Source: CAYRTD01 sp964426915
GTDB lineage: Bacteria > Bacteroidota > Bacteroidia > Bacteroidales > GCA-2748055
NCBI GenBank assembly: GCA_964426915.1
Contig: CAYRTD010000038.1
Location: 1-28,363 of the forward strand
Length of the DNA stretch: 28,363 nt
Direction: 5' to 3'
Shown here: positions 22,976 to 28,363 of the stretch, piece by piece
Position numbering within the stretch: the stretch's first letter is position 1
Layout: every line of letters begins with the position of its first letter
The notes under the pieces: model-generated
What the model was told of the DNA's origin: nothing
The model's input: the letters and a program-made list of their open reading frames with translations, nothing else
The model's database searches: none
Program-made: the position numbers and the translations under genes

Positions 22976-23895
22976 ATTGATGCAGCAGTCTCAGCCACTG
23001 GGAATACAATACTGATGGCTGGAACCAGCGCTCAAAACCTGGGTGGAACAATTGCTGCAACACTGAATAATTTCACTATTGACAATGCCTCGGGAGTAAC
23101 ACTAATGAACACAGCGCTTACCACTATTTCCGGAAATTTGCTTATAAACAACTTGAAAAAATTTGAGATTGCGGCAGGACAAAAGCTTTCGGTAACCTGC
23201 AAACAACAAATGACGTGCGCATTCATGATGCAAGTGCTTCAAAGAAAAGTGGCCAGCTTGGACCCAGTCATTTTATTGCAGTGGTGAATTCAGAAACCGA
23301 CCAGGCTTTTGATGAAGTAAGGTTGTTGTTTGGATATCCTGAAAACAAAGCAGGTGCTGCCAAATTATTTAGTCCGGTTACTACAGCGCCAAGTCTTTAT
23401 CTTCCTGAGGGAGAGGCTGATTTCTCAATAAGGTATTTAAGTGATGCAATAGCAAATCCGCATGTACCTCTCCTGTTTAAAGCTGGACGGGATGGTTATT
23501 ACACAATTAATTTTGATTTTGATATTGCAATACTTGAAGATAGACTGACTGAAAAATTTACAGATCTTACTTTCACGCCTGATTATAGGTTTAGAGCTTC
23601 GAAAAATGATAACGAAAACCGGTTTATCATTCATTTTGGAGCCATTCAGGAAAAGGCAAATTTGGAACTTCCGGCAAATATTTATGCAAGCGGTGGCGAA
23701 TTAATAATAGACCTTACTCTGGTTGACAACCTTACTGAGGTGAAGGTTGTGGATTTGCTGGGAAGAACAGTTTTGCAAGAAAATCTTAATGGTAAGAGTA
23801 TCCACAAATTGAATGTAAATCTAAGAAGCCAGATAGTGATTGTTTATGCAAAAACGAATACAGCAATGCTGAGTCGAAAAGTATTTGTTCACTGA
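22976..23895 (+). pseudogene. Decayed T9SS cell-surface protein, 5'-truncated and frameshifted
   Basis: Two overlapping frames encode consecutive parts of one protein. The first frame (to about 23195) gives TILMAGTSAQNLGGTIAATL and the repeated beta-helix style ...VTLMNTALTTISGNLLINN typical of large Bacteroidota surface proteins. The second (from about 23197, through NLQTTNDVRIHDAS) gives a domain ending in a type IX sorting region: ASGGELIIDLTLVDNLTEVK, DLLGRTVLQENLNGKSIHKL and terminal VFVH. The reading frame switches by one base near 23192-23200. The signal peptide and most of the N-terminus are missing; the coding similarity begins just after promoter A. This looks like the 3' end of a much longer surface protein left after deletion. 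Confidence 0.8.
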
Positions 23896-23964
23896 TTGTT
23901 TTAAATAAGGACCGTTATCATTGTTTTTTGATAACTGGAAATCAAAAAAGCGAAAGACAGGAAT

Positions 23965-24030
23965 GTGTGAATAATGTAACTCTTAATCTGAATTGTGTAA
24001 CAAGCAAGGTGATTTTGTCCAGTACCTTTG
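23965..24030 (+). promoter_or_regulatory. Site B: activator-type promoter of the 111-aa exported protein
   Basis: GTGTGAAT (23965), TGTAAC (23975-23980), 15 bp, TGTAAC (23996-24001), 21 bp and TACCTTTG (24023-24030), which matches the Bacteroidota -7 consensus. The second half-site takes the place of the -33 element. The ATG at 24056 follows 25 bp after the -7 element. It shares 23 identical bases around its first half-site with site C. Confidence 0.8.
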
Positions 24031-24055
24031 GCTATATTAATCTAAAAAAAGCAAA

Positions 24056-24391
24056 ATGAAAAGAATTATTTTTTTCTTAGTCGTGGTGGTTTTTACATTG
24101 AGTTCAACAATGGCATTTGCCAGCAACAAAGACAGAACCGCTAATTCAGAGAAATTCGTTGTTCCCGTGAAATCGGAAACCACCCTGTCTGATGAAGATA
24201 TTGACAGGATCACAAAACGTGTTGAAGAAATCCGGCAAATGGATAAAAGCGACCTGCCAAAAGAAGAAATGAGTAAACTGAAACGAGAGCTGAAGGAAAT
24301 AAAAGAAAATGTAAAGAAAGATGGAGGGCCGATTTACATTGGTGGAGCTACACTTCTTTTAATTATCATCCTGGTAATCTTGTTGGTTTAA
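24056..24391 (+). CDS. Small exported coiled-coil protein with a C-terminal membrane anchor
   Basis: A 111-residue protein: signal peptide (1-22, ending MAFA), a short polar segment, a charged heptad-like helix (about 44-90; DEDIDRITKRVEEIRQMDKS, then MSKLKRELKEIKENVKK), the turn GGPIYIGGA and a C-terminal hydrophobic helix (LLLIIILVILLV). Such short proteins with a helical body and a GGxYIGG-hydrophobic tail are common in Bacteroidota but have no assigned function; I do not recognise a named family. The layout suggests a periplasmic helix tethered to the inner membrane, perhaps an envelope-stress sensor or buffer (inference). It is driven by promoter B and closed by a strong terminator, so it is a monocistronic unit. 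Confidence 0.8.
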   Translation: MKRIIFFLVVVVFTLSSTMAFASNKDRTANSEKFVVPVKSETTLSDEDIDRITKRVEEIRQMDKSDLPKEEMSKLKRELKEIKENVKKDGGPIYIGGATLLLIIILVILLV

Positions 24392-24409
24392 TTTATGAAA
24401 TTTAAAATT

Positions 24410-24444
24410 TGTGCAATATTGTTTTAATGTTGCACATTTTTTTT
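24410..24444 (+). terminator. Intrinsic terminator after the 111-aa exported protein
   Basis: An 11-bp stem (24410-24420 with 24426-24436, one G-U wobble) with loop GTTTT, followed by eight T (24437-24444). It lies 18 bp after the stop codon and isolates this gene from promoter C. The rest of the interval up to 24599 shows no feature. Confidence 0.9.
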
Positions 24445-24599
24445 GTTTATTCCAGAATTCGATATTTATCTTCTATTGCTGGTTTCCAAAAACATTGATT
24501 TAGCCGGCGGACCTTTCAAAAACAGGATTCGTTTTGTTTTCTCACTCGACTCATTTAGCAGTTCAAAGCTGAATTGAACTGAATTATAATCAATTAAAT

Positions 24600-24665
24600 G
24601 TGTGAATAATGTAACTCTTTTATAAAATGATGTAATACTTTCCATCATTATAAAGCTGACCTTTG
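24600..24665 (+). promoter_or_regulatory. Site C: activator-type promoter of the 61-aa membrane protein
   Basis: GTGTGAAT (24600), TGTAAC (24610-24615), 15 bp, TGTAAT (24631-24636), 21 bp and GACCTTTG (24658-24665). The spacing is identical to sites A, B and D. The ATG at 24696 is 30 bp downstream of the -7 element. Confidence 0.8.
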
Positions 24666-24695
24666 TGTTAGAGTTTAGAAACAAAAATAAATATT

Positions 24696-24881
24696 ATGTC
24701 CATATTAACAATCGTTCTCGTCCTTATTGGTGTTGGGGTTATACTTTGGCTGGTAAATAGTTTCATTCCCATGCAAAGCACAATAAAAGGTATTCTTAAC
24801 GCAGTTGTCATTATTGTTTTGGTGATCTGGCTGCTGAGAGTATTTGGAGTTCTCGATAGTTTACAGAACTTAAATATTTAG
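24696..24881 (+). CDS. Thivi_2564-like small membrane protein
   Basis: A 61-residue protein with two hydrophobic helices (about 3-22 and 33-50) separated by the loop NSFIPMQSTIKGILN. The sequence IPMQSTIKGILNAVVIIVLVIWLL matches the small inner-membrane family typified by Thivi_2564, with the conserved loop Pro and Lys-Gly-Ile. The function is unknown; such genes are often found with envelope-stress or phage-shock-like genes (context inference). It is probably the first gene of a transcript from promoter C that continues into the lipoprotein gene 72 bp downstream. A small hairpin (CCCGC/GCGGG, 24918-24932) lies between them and could modulate the second gene. Confidence 0.75.
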   Translation: MSILTIVLVLIGVGVILWLVNSFIPMQSTIKGILNAVVIIVLVIWLLRVFGVLDSLQNLNI

Positions 24882-24917
24882 TGACTCTTTGTATTGTAAT
24901 ATTTTTAAAACAACTGA

Positions 24918-24932
24918 CCCGCCAGATGCGGG
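24918..24932. repeat. Short GC-rich hairpin of the REP type
   Basis: CCCGCCAGATGCGGG has 5-bp perfect arms in AT-rich surroundings. It resembles the CCGCCAATTGGCGG palindrome at 8826-8839 and may be a degenerate copy. No T run follows. Confidence 0.4.
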
Positions 24933-24953
24933 AAACAACTAATACATAAAAAA

Positions 24954-25769
24954 ATGATTAAATTAAAAAATTTATATGCCTCACTTTCAATTGTTGCAGC
25001 AGTAATTTTACTAATGTCTGTCAGCGGGTGCGAAAAAGAAACAGAACCTGCCAGAGAGACAAGTTACACATTGAAGGTAGAAGATGTTCTTGGTGTTACA
25101 GGCACTGCCACTATTATTGAAACAAGCAATACCGCATCAACCATCAAATTAGAGCTCTCAGGTGCTCCTTCAGGAACTCATCCGGCAGGATTATACATGA
25201 ATACGGTGGTCGAAGGCGGTGCGCTTGTTGTCGAACTGAATCCGGTAGATGAATCGGGAAACAGCACTACCAGCGTAAATTCCTTAAATTACAATCAGCT
25301 GATAGAATACGACGGTCATATTAAAGTGGTAAAAAGCAGCAGCGAACCCGATGTGATTCTGGTACAGGGTGATATTGGCAGCAATGTACTTACTGGTACA
25401 AATGTTTCTTATACACTTGACAAGATAGATCCATTTGGTGTTTCAGGAACTGCACTGTTTGAGGAAAGGGAAAACGGAAATACGCTTGTAACCCTCAACC
25501 TTGATGGGACTATTGCCGGAGAAACATATCCTGCAACCATTAACCTGAGTTCGGTTTCAACCATAGGTGGTGGCCCGGTAACAAAAACACTGAATAGTGT
25601 TAACGGTAATACCGGTAAAAGTTATACCAATATCCGGGAACTGGATGACGGTATGAATATTTCTTATGATGACTGGTTGGTTTACAATGGATATATAAAT
25701 ATTTATCAAACATCAGTAGAATTTGAAAATATAATATGCCAGGGTAACATAGGTTCTAATGTGAATTAA
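24954..25769 (+). CDS. Lipoprotein with two degenerate CHRD-like repeats
   Basis: A 271-residue lipoprotein; lipobox MSVSGC with the acylated cysteine at residue 26. Two homologous repeats follow (37-147 and 152-271), each running SYTL ... GVTGTATI/GVSGTALF ... THPAGLY or TYPATIN ... YDGHI/YNGYI ... QGDIGSN/QGNIGSN. The pattern matches the CHRD domain of bacterial surface proteins. In typical CHRD domains the central HPAHIH motif has three histidines; here only one survives in repeat 1 (His 76 in HPAGLYMN) and none in repeat 2 (YPATINLS), so a metal site is probably lost. It would sit on the periplasmic or outer-membrane surface. It is probably co-transcribed from promoter C and is followed by a terminator-like hairpin. 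Confidence 0.75.
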   Translation: MIKLKNLYASLSIVAAVILLMSVSGCEKETEPARETSYTLKVEDVLGVTGTATIIETSNTASTIKLELSGAPSGTHPAGLYMNTVVEGGALVVELNPVDESGNSTTSVNSLNYNQLIEYDGHIKVVKSSSEPDVILVQGDIGSNVLTGTNVSYTLDKIDPFGVSGTALFEERENGNTLVTLNLDGTIAGETYPATINLSSVSTIGGGPVTKTLNSVNGNTGKSYTNIRELDDGMNISYDDWLVYNGYINIYQTSVEFENIICQGNIGSNVN

Positions 25770-25779
25770 TACCTTATGA

Positions 25780-25815
25780 AAAAAATGTAGCGCTTACCTG
25801 ATTAGCGCTGCATTT
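25780..25815 (+). terminator. Probable intrinsic terminator after the CHRD-like lipoprotein
   Basis: A 9-bp stem (25786-25794 with 25804-25812, one G-U wobble), loop TACCTGATT, with an A run before and TTTAAAA after. The T tract is short, so the strength is uncertain. Confidence 0.6.
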
Positions 25816-25911
25816 AAAACTTCATGAGAATGTTAATATTTTACAGAAAATCGTTTGAAAAAGTTTAAAAATGAGAGAACAGTATTAATTGAGTTATTGT
25901 ATGCCTCTTAA

Positions 25912-26177
25912 GTCCGTTATCCCCGCTTGATTGAACCGGCAAAAGACAGGATTCTTATACTTGATTCCGAAACTGGTAAGATTGTTAACGTAAATCCCGG
26001 AGCTACAAGGGATCAGGTCTGGGCTTATATATTTGAAAAGCTTATGTTGAAATGCTTGGAGGAGAAATCCGGGTAGAGAATAATGCAGGCAAAAATGCCA
26101 ATGCTTCAGGGGTTTACCATTCCTGTTTACCCGCCTGTGAAAGAGAACTCTCCTACAATAGGAAATATAAAGGATAA
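25912..26177 (+). pseudogene. Remnant of a PAS-histidine kinase, internally deleted
   Basis: The first part reads RYPRLIEPAKDRILILDSET followed by GKIVNVNPGA, the start of a PAS domain. It then jumps, with a frame change near 26037, into the end of a kinase ATPase domain, KAYVEMLGGEIRVENNAGKN and ASGVYHSCLPA, ending at TAA 26175-26177. The second part is nearly identical at DNA level to 27404-27515 of the intact kinase downstream. Everything between PAS and the last ATPase segment, including the phospho-acceptor His, is missing. It is non-functional and marks a former tandem pair of kinases. No other feature is seen between the terminator at 25815 and the kinase start at 26228. Confidence 0.85.
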
Positions 26178-26227
26178 TTGAACGGAAGATTTCCACCAGT
26201 TTTATAAAAACGATTATAACCTACAAC

Positions 26228-27958
26228 ATGAATAATCCTAAAAGAAAAGTAAACAAAACCGATAAGTTGCGTCATGCTGCAGAAATGCTGAACAAAAAAA
26301 AGAAAGGTTCAGAAGCGGCTCTTTCCGAATTCGATTCTGTAAAACTTATTCACGAGCTGGAAGTTCATCAGTTAGAACTGGAGATGCAAAATGAAGACCT
26401 TAAACAGGCAAAGGAGAAGGCAGAACTTGCAGAAATGAAATATGCCGAGTTATATAATTTTGCACCTTCAGGATACCTGACACTGACAAAGGAAGGTGAA
26501 ATTATAGATTTGAATATTAGTGCAGAAAGTATATTGGGGAAGGAACGTTCACGTCTGATAAATAGCAGTTTTGGTTTTTTTGTTTCAAATGATACCAGAG
26601 CTGTTTATAATCGTTTTCTGCTAAAAGTATTTAAAAGCAAGATAAAAGAAACCTGCGAGCTTAAACTGGAATCAGAAGAACATTCATTAAAATATATACT
26701 TGTAAATGGCATAATCAGCAACATCGACGAAAAATGTCTGGTGACCCTGGTTGATATTACAAAACGCAAACACACCGAGAATGAATTGATAAGGGCCAAA
26801 GAAAAAGCGGAAGAAGGCGACAGGCTGAAGTCGACTTTTCTCGCTAACATGAGTCACGAAATCAGGACACCTATGAATGGGATTCTGGGTTTTACCAGGT
26901 TGCTTAAAACATTAAAATTAAAAGGTGAACAGCAGCAAGACTATATCGATATTATTGAGAAAAGTGGCACCCGCATGCTAAATATCCTAAACGATATTAT
27001 CAGCATTTCCAAAATAGAATCACAGCAAATTGAAGTTTCAGTTTCAGAAACAAACGTAAACAAACAGTTGGAGTATATTTATCACTTTTTCAGGCTGGAG
27101 GCAGATCAAAAGAAATTGCAAATTTCCTTTAAAAATTCCTTACCTGCAGATGAGGCTTTTATCATGACAGATCGCGAAAAATTATATGCGGTACTAACGA
27201 ACCTGGTTAAAAATGCTTTAAAGTTTACCCAAACCGGCTCTATTGAATTGGGTTACTTAAAAAAAGATGGATTTTTCGAATTTTATGTAAAAGATAGCGG
27301 ATCTGGAATTCGGGAAGGACAGAATAAAATCATTTTTGAAAGGTTCAGACAGGGCAGCGAATCATCTGAGCTTGGTCTGGAAGGGGCAGGTTTGGGCTTG
27401 TCCATTTCAAAAGCTTATGTTGAAATGCTGGGAGGGGAGATTTGGGCAGAGAATAATGCAGGCAAAGATGGGAATCCTTCAGGTGCCACATTCTTTTTTA
27501 CCCTGCCGGCTCAACCCTTAAAGAAAAAAAATCCTGACATCCCTAACGCTAAATCTGAAACAGCGACATTAAATGAAACCGGAAAGCATAATATTTTAAT
27601 TGTTGAAAATGATAAGATTTCGAAAACCCTTATTGACAAAATGATTGAAGGATTAGGCAGAAAAATTTTAACCGCTTCAACCGGAGTTGAAGCGATAGAA
27701 GCTTGCCGGAAAAATCCTGACATCGATTTGGTGCTGATGGATATAAATATGCCGGAAATGGATGGCTATGAAGCCACCCGGAAAATCCGGGAGTTTAATA
27801 AGGAAGTGATAATAATCGCACAAACCGCCTATGCATTGGAGGGCGACAGAGAAAAGTCAATTGCAGCAGGATGTAATGATTATATCTCCAAACCAATAGA
27901 CAGAATCGATTTAAGGGCAATGGTAAGTAATTATTTTTCAGAATTGGCTGAAACTTAA
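26228..27958 (+). CDS. Cytosolic hybrid histidine kinase (PAS-HisKA-HATPase-REC)
   Basis: A 576-residue sensor with no transmembrane helix. Order: N-terminal helical segment with LIHELEVHQLELEMQNEDL (about 39-58), common in Bacteroidota kinases; a PAS domain (about 70-180, FAPSGYLTLTKEGEIIDLN); HisKA with the phospho-acceptor His 210 in NMSHEIRTPMNGIL; HATPase with N box NLVKNALKF (325-333), G1 DSGSGI (356-361) and G2 GAGLGLS (387-392); and a receiver domain with Asp 505 in MDINMPEMDG, Lys in ISKPI and the acidic pair in VENDK. Autophosphorylation and transfer to its own receiver are expected. No output regulator is encoded in the window, so the final target is unknown. It lies inside the cluster of the four similar promoters, which makes a regulatory link plausible but unproven. 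Confidence 0.93.
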   Translation: MNNPKRKVNKTDKLRHAAEMLNKKKKGSEAALSEFDSVKLIHELEVHQLELEMQNEDLKQAKEKAELAEMKYAELYNFAPSGYLTLTKEGEIIDLNISAESILGKERSRLINSSFGFFVSNDTRAVYNRFLLKVFKSKIKETCELKLESEEHSLKYILVNGIISNIDEKCLVTLVDITKRKHTENELIRAKEKAEEGDRLKSTFLANMSHEIRTPMNGILGFTRLLKTLKLKGEQQQDYIDIIEKSGTRMLNILNDIISISKIESQQIEVSVSETNVNKQLEYIYHFFRLEADQKKLQISFKNSLPADEAFIMTDREKLYAVLTNLVKNALKFTQTGSIELGYLKKDGFFEFYVKDSGSGIREGQNKIIFERFRQGSESSELGLEGAGLGLSISKAYVEMLGGEIWAENNAGKDGNPSGATFFFTLPAQPLKKKNPDIPNAKSETATLNETGKHNILIVENDKISKTLIDKMIEGLGRKILTASTGVEAIEACRKNPDIDLVLMDINMPEMDGYEATRKIREFNKEVIIIAQTAYALEGDREKSIAAGCNDYISKPIDRIDLRAMVSNYFSELAET

Positions 27959-27962
27959 AAAA

Positions 27963-28028
27963 GTGTGAATGATGTAATTAATTCTCAAAGTTATGTAACT
28001 GTTCCGGAGCTAAAGAGAAATACCTCTG
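27963..28028 (+). promoter_or_regulatory. Site D: orphan member of the four-copy promoter family
   Basis: GTGTGAAT (27963), TGTAAT (27973-27978), 15 bp, TGTAAC (27994-27999), 21 bp and TACCTCTG (28021-28028). It starts four bases after the kinase stop. The first clear ORF downstream has 56 codons, so it may drive a small protein, an RNA, or genes beyond the window. Confidence 0.75.
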
Positions 28029-28036
28029 TTTAAAGG

Positions 28037-28054
28037 TGTAATTACTTAATTACA
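28037..28054. promoter_or_regulatory. Perfect inverted repeat of the TGTAAT half-site
   Basis: TGTAATTACTTAATTACA has two perfect 8-bp arms around CT, made from the same TGTAAT word as site D, nine bases after its -7 element. On the minus strand the flank reads AATGATGTAATTAA, as in site D itself. It may be an extra operator over the transcript start, or an RNA hairpin. Confidence 0.5.
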
Positions 28055-28093
28055 TCATTAATAAATAAAATAACACAGAAATATTAATGAGTG

Positions 28094-28264
28094 ATGAAGG
28101 GGTCCAGATCAAAATTTTTTTCCAACATAGCCAATTCCGCAAAAATTCGGGTGCCGGCAAAAGTTTGGAAGATTCAGCTAAGAATACCTTATGAATTATC
28201 CAGGCAGGGAAAAAGTGTCAATGAAAGGACCCAAAAATGGACCATTTGTCAGGTGCTTAATTAG
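28094..28264 (+). CDS. Possible 56-residue ORF downstream of site D
   Basis: A short basic frame, ATG at 28094 to TAG at 28262-28264, beginning MKGSRSKFFSNIANSAKIRV and ending KWTICQVLN. It has no signal peptide, no membrane segment and no family I recognise. Another ATG seven bases upstream is in a different frame and closes earlier. It ends inside the dispersed repeat at 28262, which argues against a conserved C-terminus. It is listed because it is the only open frame of note after promoter D. Confidence 0.25.
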   Translation: MKGSRSKFFSNIANSAKIRVPAKVWKIQLRIPYELSRQGKSVNERTQKWTICQVLN

Positions 28265-28282
28265 TGTCTGTCCATAATGTCC
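28262..28282. repeat. Dispersed repeat, copy 3 (partial)
   Basis: An exact 21-bp inverted match to 8908-8928. The sequence that follows (from 28287) also partly resembles 8941-8965, in direct orientation. The rest of the window to 28363 holds no feature I can support. Confidence 0.75.
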
Positions 28283-28363
28283 AAAATACTCATTCAGGGT
28301 TAATTTTAAGCGGTATTCGTGAGCTCGTTATCACTCGGTTCTGCGTTGCTGCAGAAATTTTAA

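Noticed and set aside
24466..24684. Minus-strand frame between the two small envelope genes
   Set aside because: It overlaps promoter C entirely and resembles no protein family.
24895..24900. TGTAAT half-site before the CHRD-like lipoprotein
   Set aside because: It is a single half-site with no partner 21 bp away, so it is likely chance in AT-rich DNA.
25871..25905. Fifth copy of the four-site promoter motif
   Set aside because: GTA-containing words are present, but their spacing is 17 bp rather than 21, and no -7 element lies at the required distance.
1..28363. tRNA, rRNA, integrase or insertion-sequence transposase genes
   Set aside because: No cloverleaf, rRNA segment or transposase/integrase motif was recognised on either strand.

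Overview
The window most likely comes from an anaerobic member of the Bacteroidota (Bacteroidales/Marinilabiliales-like), probably a draft or metagenome assembly. Five signs point there: a type IX secretion C-terminal sorting domain, Bacteroidota-type promoters (TAnnTTTG at -7, with TTTG or TTG near -33), almost no Shine-Dalgarno sequences, an anaerobe-type hybrid-cluster protein, and many short lipoproteins. Two runs of exactly 100 N lie inside tandem repeats and are placeholder gaps.

Layout. 101-1755 (-): two exported SUMF1-fold proteins without the formylglycine-generating cysteines. 2019-2450 (-): L-fucose mutarotase FucU. 2521-2890: a 69-bp tandem repeat with a gap. 3158-3592 (+): a PplA-like FMN-binding lipoprotein with a strong terminator. 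3884-5017 (+): phosphofructokinase. 5021-10771 (-): a probable catabolic operon of a tiny ORF, a small membrane subunit, a sodium:solute symporter, GH88 unsaturated glucuronyl hydrolase, Old Yellow Enzyme-type reductase, SDR reductase and cupin. It would import and open unsaturated uronic-acid sugars. 10901-17210: a nitrogen-oxide stress and nitrite-ammonification island of Crp/Fnr regulator (-), ferredoxin, Hcp, cupin, NrfH and NrfA (+). 17472-18020 (+): a DUF4160/DUF2442 pair. 18171-20540 (-): a large T9SS-exported hydrolase-like protein. 20662-20940 (-): a small winged-helix-like protein. 21092-21260: an 8-bp tandem repeat. 21343-22815 (+): a GH130-family enzyme.

The last 5.5 kb (22.9-28.1 kb) is the most unusual part. 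Four intergenic sites on the same strand share an identical 66-bp architecture: GTGTGAAT, then TGTAAY, 15 bp, TGTAAY, 21 bp, then a -7 element close to TACCTTTG. They precede (A) a decayed T9SS protein fragment, (B) a small exported coiled-coil/membrane protein, (C) a 61-aa membrane protein followed by a CHRD-like lipoprotein, and (D) no recognisable gene. The 21-bp spacing of direct half-sites is what dimeric LytTR-type activators use, and the second half-site takes the place of the -33 element. I read this as a local envelope-stress-like regulon with an unidentified activator. A hybrid histidine kinase (26228-27958) and a decayed, internally deleted relative of it (25912-26177) lie in the same cluster, next to the T9SS remnant, so the region has been rearranged repeatedly. 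A dispersed palindromic repeat occurs at the start of the window, at 8.8 kb and at its end.
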